Positions 32,173 through 44,375 of a DNA stretch of 64,000 nt are shown here, in pieces. The translations under genes were made by a program, and so were the position numbers. Under the pieces are notes generated by a model that was not told where the DNA came from, made no database searches, and saw only the letters and a program-made list of their open reading frames with translations. The stretch comes from Chondrus crispus. Taxonomy: Eukaryota > Rhodophyta > Florideophyceae > Gigartinales > Gigartinaceae. The DNA lies in contig NW_005178559.1 of NCBI RefSeq assembly GCF_000350225.1, forward strand, positions 67,987-131,986, in the 5' to 3' direction. Numbering within the stretch: position 1 is the first letter of the stretch; every line of letters starts with the position of its first letter.

Positions 32173-32711
32173 ATGATAGATTGTGACGTCACTATCTCCC
32201 GCACAAAATCTTGCCTCTCAAATTATTCGTGTACAAAGACCTCGTAGAGGAGCTCAGCTAGGCATTAATACTGTGGGCCGCTTTGGTAAAGAGATTACTG
32301 AAATGTCTGGCGATGTTCAAACAGATAATGCCCGCAAAAGTAGGTCCGGTAATTAAGCGCGAAAGAATTGTGCAGCTATACCCAGGACGCTTGGATATTC
32401 CCTCTCCGTCGCAAATCAAGGCATTTATTCAGAAGCTGATGCAGGCAGCGCTTACAAGCACATCAGGACTCAATGCTGCTCACGGAGGTTCGTCAAGGAG
32501 ATCCGTGCAGCCGCAGTTTTCAGATGCCATTGAAAATATTTTATTTTCGATCGTTGAAATAAATCTATGGTTTGTCGTCGTGGCATTGAAGTCAAAGTTT
32601 GAAGGAGAATCAGGACAGCTGTCAAATGACTTCCCATTGGATAATCAGATTGAACAGTTGGCTGGAGCTGTGCGGGAAGAGATGCGCCCTGTCGAACACA
32701 TGAATGACTAA
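32173..32711 (+). pseudogene. Unrecognised, probably transposon-associated protein, frameshifted
   Basis: After the promoter at 32042 the reading starts with an ATG whose own frame soon closes. The sensible reading moves to NLASQIIRVQRPRRGAQLG in the next frame and, after a second shift near 32360, to ERIVQLYPGRLDIPSPSQIK, then IVEINLWFVVVALKSKFEG and a C-terminus ending at 32709-32711. The C-terminal part reads GQLSNDFPLDNQIEQLAG. No catalytic motif is seen. Similar small basic proteins travel with DNA transposons in oomycetes, but the assignment is loose. Confidence 0.35.
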
Positions 32712-33233
32712 CATGGACGACAGTTTTCATTGCTGTGTTTCGAAAATACATTTTTCAATAAATTTATCGAACCTTTTTGACCTGGAACGGCTCTTCGGCC
32801 AATCATTTACCATCGGTTTCGGTCCATGAATTGGCGCTTTTGGCTTTGGCGCCACGGCAATGTAATCTGGGACTAAAATGCTTTCCAGAGATACCAATTT
32901 GCCTGATGAAGCATCTCTGCGCATATTTTCTCATATATTTTTCCCACCTCGAGATGGTTACGTTCAGCCACGGACGTTCTGTTAAGAACATAGTCATATT
33001 TCAGATAAAAAGAAGTTCACTTGCGAAAGTTCACGTAGTTGTCATGACTACTATAACGAATTGTGTGAGGGGAAAGTTTGGAGAGGACATTATGAGGGAC
33101 ATATCTTTAAATGACTTGGTCTTGTTAATCCTACAATGGACGTCGTAAATCAGTTATAATTTATGGTATCAAAAATTGAGCCTAGTCATGTGGACTGTAC
33201 CGATGACGTGCTACCGATTGGTACCGTAACATA

Positions 33234-33255
33234 CGGTGAAATTTAAATTTCACCG
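33234..33255. repeat. Perfect 22-bp palindrome
   Basis: CGGTGAAATTT followed by its exact reverse complement, no loop. It lies two bases from the larger palindrome. Confidence 0.9.
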
Positions 33256-33257
33256 CA

Positions 33258-33315
33258 TAGCAGCATTGTCTTGCTAACATACCCAATTGGGTATGTTAGC
33301 AAGACAATGCTGCTA
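33258..33315. repeat. Perfect 58-bp palindrome, no loop
   Basis: Arms 33258-33286 and 33287-33315, 29 bp each, all pairs matching, centre AATT. Such a structure would extrude as a cruciform and is usually unstable, so it is probably recent. Confidence 0.95.
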
Positions 33316-34082
33316 TTCGCCGTTCTTTTTGTACTTAGAAAATTTTCAAGGACAGCGATATTTCTGCTCTACCGTGGACCTCACATTCAAAGGACCGAAT
33401 CCCTACAGAAAATCTGCGGAATATCTTGTCGAGGAGTACATTTGGAAATAGAGCACTGTATGAAAATTCTGTAGAGTTTTTTAACGTTATCTTTGATGTA
33501 TGGTAGAACGTGAACCACCGTATCTTTCAAAGCCTTTCCGGTTTGATGCAGAGATAACGCATGCAGGTTTTTTAGAAGACTTGATGCCGCACATCTTCTT
33601 GGAGTCGATCTGAACAGTAGTTTGGATGGCACTGATTCGTCTGTCCCCATAACTACAGTGCAGTAATATATAGTACAGAACCTTAATTACTTTACTTGGC
33701 ACCTCTATTTGAGCCATTGTTTGCTAAGCTACTATTTGTCTTCATGTGAAAACTAAGAGTTTCGTGGGTGTCCTTCAACTTTCAGCGTGCCCTGTATCAC
33801 CGGCAGGATTTGTACAGTACCCAACGGTGCAGACTCATTACAGGCGCAGACTGAGACTTGGGTACCACAAGCGCACGCGTACACGTGAGCATTACCGACG
33901 AATTTCTGCACCTGTGCGTTACAGAGGGACAATCCTACCTGCACATTACAGGCGAATGCCCTACTACTCTATACACAATGCAATAAGGATGTCGTTTATG
34001 GAAATTTACAGCGGTATTAGCACATTCAGTGCATCACACCGTAGAGTGAAGCAGTAAACTACAAGAGACCATGTCAAACAGC

Positions 34083-36650
34083 CTATGGCTTCACATGTAT
34101 AGGCGACCACACCAAGCAAAGGCAGAAAAAGTCAAGGATCTTTGCAAACAGTTTTTGTCTGCAGGAGCGACACCCCGGGTTAAGTCTTTCCTCCAATTCT
34201 ACCATCCATCTCAGATGTATGAAATTGTGAATGGTAAATTTACAAACCCCGGCCCTTCTCGTATCCTGCCTGAAGTACAAATACTCGAAACTGCGAACAA
34301 AATCCACACGGAGCCGTTTCATTCTGTCAACATCTTGTAAGGACAACATTAGCCTCTGGAATAACTCGACAAGTTGAGATAGAATATGCAAATTGCGAAG
34401 GTATGACGAGGGTAACATTCCACGAAAAGGGGCGGCTACATAATGGGAGAGAAAATCGATGCACTCAACCGCATTCCACTTCTTCTAGTGGACATTGTCG
34501 CGAGGAATATCAGGGAAGGCCGGACTGGAAGTTGCCTTTCGAATTGATGTCATTTCTTGATCTATCTGGGGGCCATTGCAACGGACTTAGAATGAAACTG
34601 TCGTCATTCCGGCATGAATTATTTAGATCAATGTATTCCTTATTGATTATATACGTAACATCTTTGCAAAACTTCATCCAATGATGCGTAATATCGAGTG
34701 TAAAAGATCAGTACTGGCATAAAAGATTAATTGATAGCAGTACCGGTCTCCACTTTATCCCTGTCCTCTTCTGGACTCGTTTTTGGGTGGCACTAGAAAG
34801 GATCTCATCTCCTGAAGCTGAAATATTCTGCTCGACCATGCCGTCAGTTCGGTAGACCGGGTTTCTTGGATCCGGGAACACTCTCATCTCTGTACACCCA
34901 TCCCATCCTTCTTTCGCAATTTTAAATCTTGTGGAATTTGAAGCTGACTGTTCAAGAGCGCAAGAACGAGTAAGAGAGTACATGTGCCTGTCAAATGGAC
35001 TGCAAACGATGACGAGGACACAAACCATATATGGGCATATTCCAATATGTCCCCCTAACCCGAGTCGCTTGTGACACGCAGGTTTGTCACCTGTTTCTTG
35101 AATGACATGTATTTGAACCTTTGGCATTATATCGTCGTAGAACTGGATTGCGGTTCCACCCAATCCATACATGGCGTTGACCTCCACCAGTAATGGGGTG
35201 AGCCATGTATCAATTCGTTGTGGTTCTTTTGGCCCTCCGAAGAAGCCAAGAGGTATGATATTCTTCATGACATACCGTTTGTTTGGCAGGATGTTATAGT
35301 TGAGTGCCACAATCGGCCAACAGTTGTAACTGCTAATCTTGAAGGTCAGTATGCCATTTGTGCTCGGAGAAATGAAAATGTTATACGTGATGGACTCCTG
35401 TCCTTGGCCTTATTCTACAATCTGTTGGCACAGAGCACTATCGAAAAAGTCCTCGTAGAAGCGCTCGTTGGATGGAAGCCCTGGGAAATTTGGCTCTCGG
35501 CAAGCTTTACTTGGTGGTGATAAAATAGCTCAGTACAATCGTCCTCATGTGCCTCTCACGACTGGTTACGATTCAATAGTGGTTGGTACTCGAGCACTAA
35601 AACGTCGGGGATACTTCCCTGTCAAACGCAAGAGAAGCACTCCAAACTAGGGTTCTCAATAGCTTCTGACACATATTTAAGTAGCATGTGGCTGCCGCAC
35701 GCCGGGTATTGGGTCGCAAAGACGTTTGTCTACTTCGCGAAGTTTTGATGCAACTCTAGTATATTAAACGCGGTAACGCCGCCAAGAATTGCATTCTGAC
35801 CTTTGAGGGTAAAGCCCTCTTTGATAAACATGCAAATCCAGTGGCGATTAGTTTGGACCTAATTGTCGAGACGCTCAGTCGCAGTTGCCTGGAGAGTGGC
35901 TGCGTCGACACTTTTCCCCAACAAACTTCCATACTCCTCTTCTTCATCCGCGGAACTTGACATGTTTCCAGAATATTTGGCGGTTCTTTTGGAAACTGGC
36001 TCTCTGAATGCTGGAACGAGGCTGTTCTCCAGCGTGACGTATTGCAGACTTCTGTGATTATCTTGCTGCTCCAAAACGTTGGGGTCTTTCCTGTAAGGTT
36101 GAAAATCTGCAGAAAACGCAGCACTACTTGGACTTATCAATTCATCTACAAAAAAATCCTACCCACCGGAGTCGGTATCACAATCATGTAGTACCTACCT
36201 GTCTGACGAATCAGGGATCCTCACTAGTGAGAATGCAACTGGATTTCTCCCATTGACATTGTCATCAAGGTCGTGGAGATCATCATCCTGTTCACAACTC
36301 TCGAGCCCACCCGCACATGCCAAGGCGACAAAGTCCGTATTTCCGAGCCAAACATAATCAATGGAAGATATAATAGGTTCACAGTTGTTCTCTGCAATCA
36401 AGTTACAATGAACAGGGGTGATGCATGGTCGTTTTGATCAACAGTAACACCCGACTGATTTAAGTCTGACGTTGCGACACGTGCATTTCGTGGGTACAAG
36501 AACTTTTAAATCTGCTTCCCTGCATTTAATGGGAAATATCAGGGACCATTCTGTGGCTGTTGTAGGCCGTCTCGTTTTCGTCCCACATTCGCGAATCGGC
36601 GGTGTCTCATCATATTTATTCGCGCAACTAGCATGCCTGTTTGGCTGCAT
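34083..36650 (-). pseudogene. CACTA/EnSpm Tnp2-like transposase relic
   Basis: Read right to left, pieces of one protein appear in order. An acidic, Ser-rich N-terminal part ends EEEEYGSLLGKSVDAATLQ (about 35880-36140). The Tnp2 core follows with NCWPIVALNYNILPNKRYV, GFFGGPKEPQRIDTWLTPLL (residue spacing of the GPKxPxxxDxxLxPL motif) and DKPACHKRLGLGGHIGICPYMVC (34708-35310). Last comes a C-terminal block, FVRSFEYLYF...GVCKFTIHNFIHL (34083-34418), typical of the domain after the Tnp2 core. Stops and frameshifts separate the pieces. The element ends were not found. The upper boundary at 36650 is approximate. Confidence 0.6.
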
Positions 36651-37206
36651 ATGGATCGATAAGCGGCCAAACAGGAGTTCATAGGTTCTGCAGGATTCAT
36701 GAGGTCAGATTAGGAGAGTGTCAGATCGGAGGGCAAATTTGACATGGAGGAAATATGAACGGATTGATGTTTGACATCCCAACGAACCATGAGCTTCATA
36801 CCGCGAGCCGTGACCAGTAGGGGGAATATAATATTCTTGGAAATGTGTTAGACATGTGCAATTCAATACTACTGTACACGAAGCGAAAGCTGGCCTTGTT
36901 GAAGCATAAATATAGAAATGAACTCGAGTTCTCCGTTCTGCATCGTCTCTGGCTCCTCCATTGCGCGAAACGCACCCCATTCGTTAGCAATCGTACTTCA
37001 ATACCTGTTATCTCCCTCGACTTCATTCGGCGTTTTCGATCTGATCATCACATCCCTCTCCTCACCGAAGTCTCCCAAGTCAAACGGTGCACTACATCCA
37101 ACTCAAGCCAACCTTATCAAATTCCTCTCCATCGTACGATCCATTTCTCTCAGTTACGACCGACATCTCCACCCTTGTCCATTTCGCCACTGCCTGAGCT
37201 GTAGCC
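36651..37206. other. Spacer ending in a CT-rich leader
   Basis: A pair of 10-bp inverted arms (CCTGTTTGGC/GCCAAACAGG, 36637-36671) straddles the left edge. From 37050 to 37206 the DNA is pyrimidine-rich up to the ATG at 37207. Confidence 0.4.
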
Positions 37207-38969
37207 ATGCAACTCAATCTTGAGTTCCCCGAAATGCCGCTGGCTCCAGGGTCGCAACGGGTATTAGAGCTGAGACCTAAGTTGCGACCCAATGGTGTCT
37301 TTCCGAACGATCAAATCGTAACTCGCCCTCCTCAAAATCCTATTACACACTTAAACACGGAAGGACACGGAAAACGACAAGAGAAATTCGTCAGGACCAA
37401 GGGGAAGGACACGAAATTCTACGTCAACGTATTTCGCGAATTAGGAACATATGTCCGTGAACACAACGAAATTCACGCCAATAATCCTCACATGCAATAG
37501 CGATGGTACAGTCCAGATCTGGATGACAAGAAACGGACTGAGTGGCTCATAAAACCTGTGAACGATCTGGCCCCTAGCGTTCTTGGTTGCCTGTACCGGA
37601 AAAACGTAATACATGCTGGGCAGGGAGAGGGCACATCGCGTTGAGCTGTGGGTCAGAAAGGCCGCATTGGATGATAGTTTTGATCGGGTTTCGCAAGGCG
37701 TACGCATATACTCAGCACGCTAGATAAAAGTATCAAGCTCCTCCGAAAGCGAAAGACAATTATGGCGGCCGAGGAGGGCCAGAATAATTGGGATTAACAT
37801 ATTGTCGTTCAACAAGAGAACGCATTGATCGCCGTAATGATCCAAGGACAGTCTCCGAATAAAACACGAGCAAATTTACTTCAAAATAAATGCTTCTTGA
37901 CCCATCAGGAGCGGTATTATCAGATATTCCCTTGGATGTCAAACGTAATTCATCCATAATAACTGCTGTGATGACAGCAGCACACCGTGCATCTCCTTTA
38001 GCTCCGGGGTCGGTTCGCTTTGAGGAACCCCCGAGAAGTATTCGAAGCAGAGGACAGAATTCTTCTGACAACGTACAGAATGCTGGCGAGTTTCAAAAAC
38101 GTATACTATTCAATCTCAGCTTCCGGAATCGAAGACAGAGGAATCATCCTGTATCGCGAAGGAAACCCCTTAGTAGAGAACATTAGCCCTCGGAGGCCGC
38201 GGATCGGAAGCAATCTTCATATTTCGTGGCATACCACATGCCGGCCAGATTGACATGGCACAGAGAGTATCGAAACTAGGCAGAAAGGATACCAGCCTGC
38301 GCTCGAAACAATCTACAGCTAGACTGCAACCATCGCTTCTATTGGCAAAAGAAAAAACCCTCTCTAGCACGCCCTCCATACGAACGTGTCAAAAATACAA
38401 AAACCAGAAATCAACATCCTGGTAACAGTGGGATTGCAAACGACAGAGTTGTAGATCGATGCAAAGGCCGGTACATACATGAAGGCTACATTAGAGACGC
38501 TGTGGCGGATGGGGATTTTGGTCGTGAAGTCCTCCATGGAGGAATGGAATCTGTGTCAGTTGACAGGCGGAATATTGCCGGGGAAATTGGACAACCCTCT
38601 CCACATACCCCCCATCCGCTTTTCGGAATAGGCCCGATTTGCTCGCCAACTTTCAAACATAGCTGGAAACACGTCATGGGGAAGTTAAACGAATCTATAA
38701 GGCTGAAAGGGGGCGTAAAACCGGCAACAACAAGCCAAGCACGTCTGCTAAACGTAAACGTCTTAGGTCAGACTCGTCGGATGAATCTAATGATTCTAGG
38801 TCTGCCAGCAATGGCTTGTAACTGCCGTAGAAACCGGCACGCAGTTCAACCGACCGGGACATGCCCCTTCGACTTCGTGTCGGTTTTTATATTTCCCTCG
38901 GATACCCGAGACTCACGGACCGTGAGTAATAACCCTGTTAATGGCGTACCCCACGCAATTACAACGTGA
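37207..38969 (+). pseudogene. Unrecognised decayed coding sequence
   Basis: The ATG at 37207 follows a CT-rich leader and opens 97 codons (RVLELRPKLRPNGVFPNDQI, then FVRTKGKDTKFYVNVFREL), closed by a TAG. Further readable pieces are LDDKKRTEWLIKPVNDLAPS near 37520-37600, RAHRVELWVRKAALDDSFD near 37630-37690, and a longer open stretch at about 38390-38969 (YIHEGYIRDAVADGDFGREV, then HTPHPLFGIGPICSPTFKHS). I do not recognise any of them. They may be one eroded transposon gene or two. Confidence 0.3.
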
Positions 38970-39078
38970 GTACTCTTACCCCGACTTCGGGTCGTTCCAC
39001 CTCTCGTATTCCACGAGATTCTTCCTCCCGGGATACCAACCGGAGTTTCCTAACCCAAACTTACGTGTCGCCTTCACC

Positions 39079-41258
39079 CTAGTAAGCTACGAGATCCTCC
39101 TCCGACATTTGTTCGGCCACCACGACCCGCGGCGGCCCCGCGAGGTCCTCCACGACATTCTCCGTGTTACCTGCCGGCGTCACCTTGTCTTCCGTCGAGG
39201 GCAAAGGCGCCGCAGCGGAGGACACACCACCCATGGTCGCCACAGATGCAGGTGTTTTCTCCGCGATCATCCGCTGCAGTTGAGCCCACAATCACGGATT
39301 CCTCAACAGCTCGCGTAATTCCGCGTCCGACATCGGGGGAGGACCCCGACCCTCTATACCGCCGGGCATATAGACATCTTCTCCTCTACCGCCGGCCCCC
39401 ACCGCGTCCGCCGCCACCGACGCGACGACGGTTTCGGGGGCGGGCCCGCCCACACGCCTCCCGATCACGACTGATACCGGGACCCGTCCCGAAACCTACC
39501 CCCCGTCTCCACACGCGCCTACCCTTGCTACTGTGTTCGGCAAACCCAGAACCTGCGCCCCGCAAGTACTCGGGCTGGCGAAGTCTGAGGGTGCCGGCCT
39601 CGATCCGCCCCCAATTACCGCTGTTCGGACCACCAGCGTCACACCTCCGTTCGGGATAATAGTGCCTCGTACGAGGGCTGTCGTAGTGATGACCCCGGAC
39701 GTAGGTGGTATCTACTTCCGGGATCATCACTACGAATAAATGTCCTCGTGACGGTCCAGCAGGGTCTGCAACTACACTTGTAGCACCGCGCTGCCCAGCA
39801 CGCGCGTCAAATCCGACCGTCGTAACCACTCCACGGCAATGGCCGGGAGGACTAAGAGCCGCCCGTCGTACACGCTCCGCAAGAACCGCTTGGGGACGAT
39901 GGCTAGCCACTCGTCTAAGAAGACCATCCAGCGTGCGGACTGAGGGTCTTCCAACAAGCTCAGTCCGCAGTACACCACACAGGGGGGCCCTCAGTGATGA
40001 AGTCCGGGGGGAATTCATACTGCGCGAACCACGCAGGTATCTTGAGGTATTGCGTGTTTAGAACCGACCTCTCGAATGTGGTCACTTCATCCCATTCATA
40101 AGCGACGAAATACCCCCATGCGATTTCGCATCCGACGCTCGAACTTCAGCTTGTCTGGATCGCGGTTTCGAGCACCCGTTCGGGCCACTGGGAAAGACCG
40201 TCCGGAAATATCGCGCTCCCCCCGGCCATCATCGGCTCCGAGGGGGCTTCCTCCCGAACCGAGGAGATTGTCGAGGATCCGCTTCAAGTTGGCCACATAT
40301 ACTCGGTCGCCCTCGGTACGGTACGCCCACGTATCAAAATCCCAGGCACAGGGAAGGAGGCCGCTACACGGCATATGACGCATTCGCTGTGGGACTAACT
40401 CCATGAAAGCCACCCGGCTCTCGGTCATATCTCATGGGAACTCTGGACGTAACAACGCCGGTTGCACCACAAAGCGGTGCCTGAAGTCCCGAGATCGCAC
40501 AGCTGCTATGATGAGGCCCCTGAGAGTTCACCCGACGCCGCCGCGTGGCGGCGGATCAGTTACTGCTCTGGCAGCCCTTCAGCGGATAAGAAGGACGCTC
40601 GCTCGAAGACCAGCTCGTCATCGTAGAGATTGCGTCCCCACGAATCCCGTTGACGGGGCCATGACGCGCCTCGATAGCCGGCCACTCCCTTGAAAGGATC
40701 TCTCGGCGCTTGCATAATGCTCAACGTGAAGTGCCGCTGATGGCGAGAAAAATGAATCGCGCTTTTCGCGAAATCAGAAACCACGCTGGTCGCGAGGAAA
40801 ATCCGCGTTTGGCGCGAAGGAGTCGTCGGCCGCCATAAGAAATCGCATGTGTCGTGAAAAGTGTCGCTGGTCGCGCAAAAACATTCGCGCTGTTCGCGAA
40901 GCTGTCCGTAGATCGCGACGAGGAATCGCGCTTGTCGTGAATAAGTGTAGTGGACAACGAAGAGAAGTCGGGCTTGGCGAGCAGAAGTAGCGCTTATCGC
41001 GGAGGAGTCGCGCGTGGCGCGAAGACATCCGAGTTTGTGGTGAGGAAATGGCTGTCGAGCGAGGAAGCCACCAACGCCGCAAAGAAGTCGGCCGTCATCC
41101 CTGGACGCCACGGCCGAACCGCCAGGTGAAGGCAATTGCCAAGGCCACCCTCGTTGCGCGAAGATGTGCGCGTTTGCGGAAGTCGAGCTCGTTGCGTGTA
41201 GGCGTGTTAGTCCAACGGAGCCTCGGTCGCCTTGTGACTGTGACGGTGCCTCTGTCAT
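39079..41258 (-). pseudogene. ORF-X3: minus-strand member of the ORF-X family, broken
   Basis: The ATG at 41256-41258 opens a frame whose N-terminal part is a translated minisatellite. The conserved part then follows across shifts: PCAWDFDTWAYRTEGDRVYV (about 40330), GYFVAYEWDEVTTFER, KIPAWFAQYEFPPDF, then MVFLDEWLAIVPKRF and VYDGRLLVLPAIAVEWL (about 39800-39950), and a C-terminal helical piece WAQLQRMIAEKTPASVA before a stop at 39079. ORF-X2 has the same blocks in the same order: DTWQYRTEGERCYL, GYFVAYHMLE, IPSWWGQFEV, ILIEWCVKV and YDCWRLWFLPPKLIEF. At least three frameshifts. No known domain. Confidence 0.55.
40730..41090. repeat. Minisatellite of TCGCGCTTGTCGCGAA-type units inside ORF-X3
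   Basis: Degenerate units of roughly 30-38 bp, each with a short self-complementary core (for example TCGCGCTTTTCGCGA), recur about ten times. On the minus strand they encode a repeated RQARFLV/RQTRIFLATS-like peptide. Confidence 0.65.
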
Positions 41259-41568
41259 GACTGCTGCTATACTTCCCCAGGGGAAGAGAAAAAGAGAGAG
41301 AAGAGGACTCGCGTCCTACTCCACGGCAATAACGAAGCTCTATCGATCGATAAGGCCGGTACCCTCGGCCTTCAAGCTTTTATAAGAAGGCAGAGTCTCG
41401 TGTAAGGCCACCACCAGTCCACTGGTCGCTGAAATTAGGGTTCGTGGGGACACTCTATTTTAGGAGGGAGGCTATGTTATGCACTGGCATGCTTCTTACC
41501 TTTTCCTTCCTGGACAAATGTCCCAGCGGCCGCATCCCACCAATACACCCGATGACGGCATTTGCCAT
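41259..41568. other. ORF-X3 upstream region with a candidate polypurine tract
   Basis: A purine tract TTTTAGGAGGGAGGCTA (about 41459-41475) is followed by TGTTATGCACTGG, which resembles the tract-plus-LTR-start arrangement next to the other ORF-X copies. No matching LTR end was found because a pogo-type element starts about 95 bp further on. Tentative. Confidence 0.3.
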
Positions 41569-43651
41569 GGTCCAGGTTAATTTTGAAGGCCGTTTTGAGA
41601 GCGACTCACACAAAATAACCTCGTGCAGGTTACATGCGAATCCAGGTTAATATATGTCGTTACAAGATATAACACGGTCCAGGTTACAAAAGTATACTTA
41701 AATTAAAAAGGATGCAACGTCTCTTTTCTCACTGGGAACATGTTCATTTATTCAAAAGGTTCGCCATCAAAATGATTCATATGCTTCGCAATGATTTTTG
41801 GCAGTTCGGTAAGGAGCTGCTTGTCTTCCCATATGCCGTTCAGATTAAGTGACATCCCTGTCCTTACCAGAGCCTTCCTAGCATACGAGAGGCCATCTTT
41901 GTCCCTTTGATTATTTACCTCGCGAACAGCCGTTGCAGCCAACCTTAAGAAAAAGTGCTTTCCTGGATTCTTTCGTTTCCCACTCGATCCCTGCCCACTG
42001 GTCGTTCAGGACCCCAGAGGGATCTCCGAAGCCTTGTATTTATCCCACTCTCGTCTCCAAGCATCTTTTATCTTAGAAATTATAAAAGAATCCGCAGATT
42101 GAACCAAATCCGTGGTGTTGGGTGGCAGCTTTCGTGGCTCCGTGTGTATTTTCGGAGACATTCATCAATGTTGGAATTGCCGTTGTGACCGGAGCAATTT
42201 TCGACAAACAGCGTGCGTTTCTTCCCGTTCGGTAACCGTGAAGTTGCGTCTTGATTCTGACAGACACTCCTTGAAAACGCGATTATCCATCCATTCTTTT
42301 GGTCCCGACCGATGACACACACCAGGAACACTGTCTGGCACCCCAAAAATTGGGTATGACGAGTTCGCGTTTTGGAAAACGAGCATGGGTGCCTCGATCC
42401 GCGCATGTGGGCCACCCGTTTATTCTGACCATCATCGTAATGCCTTCATCCCCTGAAACTACATCTGCGTATTTCACATGCTCATCTCCGCGCATCCCAA
42501 TCGTCCTCCATTGTCCATGTTAAAACCAGAATGGGTTTCGCCAGCATTTTCGATTTGGCATTCCTCTTGATCTGCAGATTCGAACCCTCTTTTCAGCGTT
42601 CCGAGATGATGTGCCACTGATTTTTCAATGTTAAGCTTTTTCCGGGTTCACGGCAAGCTTCCCCGTCTGCCGACGGAGTACGAGGTTGTGTGATTCCATG
42701 AATTCCTGAATCCATCTTGCTGTTAATTTACCCGCAATGCCCAAAGCCATCGACCTTTATATGGGGCGAAAAGAGAGAGCTAGAACCTACTGTATGCACG
42801 AGAGCGATTGCAATATGTCGCAAAACTGCGGCACTGATCTTCACACTTGCAGCTCTCACTCGTTCGAATTCTGTCATCAGAGCTGTGTGCAACGCCATTA
42901 CCCAGACGGCGCGCTTTCCTCCCCGTCCGGAAAGCGCTTTGATATTGTGCTGCATCCTTCTTCGCCTTGCCCGTCCCGTCATGTTTCCTATGCGCGCAAT
43001 CCCGTCACGGAGCCGCATAATCGTACTTCCATTACGTCACAACCACTGGCCTTCGATATGTTGGTTTTGTATGTGCTGGGAAACAAGTGTGGAAAATTTC
43101 GAACAGTTCTAGCAAACCAACACTTCTGGCCGTTGGTTTCTAAATCATCCATCATCCACGCGACAGCAGATCTTCGCTGGGAGAGGGTGGACACAACATG
43201 TTGTTGTCGGACTTTCCTCTCTGTACCAAAAACATTTTGTTCGGTTATATCTAGCCTGGGAGCAGGACTTCCAGACAGCTCTGGTGGCACACGCTGCCGG
43301 GATACAGCGTTGGCGAGAGTGCATTCGATGAGGCCTGCGTGAGACATACGGGAGATGGGGATGTTGGTTTGGACATGAACGCAGTCGGCGAAAGATGAAA
43401 TTGAGGCGATGCGTAGGGGAGATTGGCCGTCGTGGATTGTCATTCAAAAGTCGTATTCACGAAAAACACAGTACATGTCAAGTTGTATTTTCAAGAATTT
43501 GCACAATTCGATCCTGTTATTGTGTAGCACCACGTATCTGTTGTTGGAGAATTTAATAGAGGTTTATTACTGCTGGCATGCTCAAAGAGCGGAGTTACCC
43601 CTTCGAAAAGTTTACCGTGTCTGGAGGTCTCAACCTAAAATAACCTGGACC
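41569..43651. mobile_element. Second pogo/Tigger-type element, about 2.1 kb
   Basis: Candidate terminal inverted repeats are GGTCCAGGTTAATTTT at 41569 and, inverted, GGTCCAGGTTATTTT at 43637-43651. Further CCAGGTTA words cluster just inside the left end (41635-41690) and just outside the right end (43652-43680), like subterminal repeats. The element contains the transposase relic 43443-41748. The exact edge on the right is uncertain because another CCAGGTTAATT copy follows it. Confidence 0.55.
41748..43443 (-). pseudogene. pogo/Tigger-type transposase relic
   Basis: ATG at 43441-43443. The N-terminal part reads RRSAVAWMMDDLETNGQKCW...RTVRNFPHLF, typical of the region before the helix-turn-helix in this transposase group; LMTEFERVRAASVKIS belongs to the next part. 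The catalytic region is split over frames: GETHFGFNMDN (first Asp), DVVSGDEGITMMVRI, GWMDN/VFKEC and LFVENCSGHN, where the usual Asp of the DNCSGHN motif is Glu. A C-terminal piece ends at 41748. Several frameshifts and stops; dead. Confidence 0.65.
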
Positions 43652-44375
43652 AGGTTAATTCCGGATCCAGGTTAATTGTATGACCAATGTTAAATGCCGT
43701 GATCAGTGTACCCGTGAACAAATCGCCACGCGTAACCATGTGTCTACCCCCACATGTATGAACACCAATCCCCACGTGTACCGGTTATCACACCTCACAT
43801 CCAGGGGGCTTCCTCGTCATGCTCTGCCACCCTGATTTATTAATGTATTTTTGTTTCTAAATTATTTTCTCCAATGCCAGCTAGTGTATAGAAGACGTCC
43901 GACCCTAAGTAAATCCTCACAAAGTCTTGGGTCAACAACCGGGGTCTTTGAAACTCGGAGTTGTAGCCTCGCACCTAGTATTAGCCTACCGCTATACTAC
44001 GCGAACTAATCTACTTCGCTCAGTTCCCACCTACCTCTACTGCGCGCGCCTCGGTCTCCTACAGTGCCCGCGTGCACAAGCCTGTCCCTACCGCTCCATC
44101 CCTCCAGGGCATATCCTCTACCTCCTCTTTCCTTCCCAAATTCCGTCTGCGCATAGCGCCCGGGCCCGTACTGGTTCCTTACGGGTGATCCCCCGAAACA
44201 CCCAACGCGACCCCGAACGCGGGCGCTCTACTTGAGGGGGATCCAACCTTCCTCCCCCTCAGTACACGACATTTTGGTCTCCCGAGGTGGAAGTCTACGG
44301 AGTGTCCCTTATCCCTTGTTTTCTGGTTCCAGGTGTTCTTCCACTGTCTGCGCAGGTCTCGGCAAGCACAAAGCT
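43652..44375. other. Spacer, no gene seen; CT-rich leader at the end
   Basis: Contains ACGTGT/ACATGT-rich DNA (43700-43800) resembling LTR sequence, and pyrimidine-rich DNA from about 44030 onward. No LTR boundary established. Confidence 0.35.

Larger units (their letters stand above)
32712..34082. other. Spacer with strong palindromes, no intact gene
   Basis: Minus-strand fragments 32727-32924 (LVSLESILVPDYIAVAP) and 33487-33717 look like pieces of decayed proteins that I cannot name. The main structure is the pair of palindromes at 33234-33315. Confidence 0.4.
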
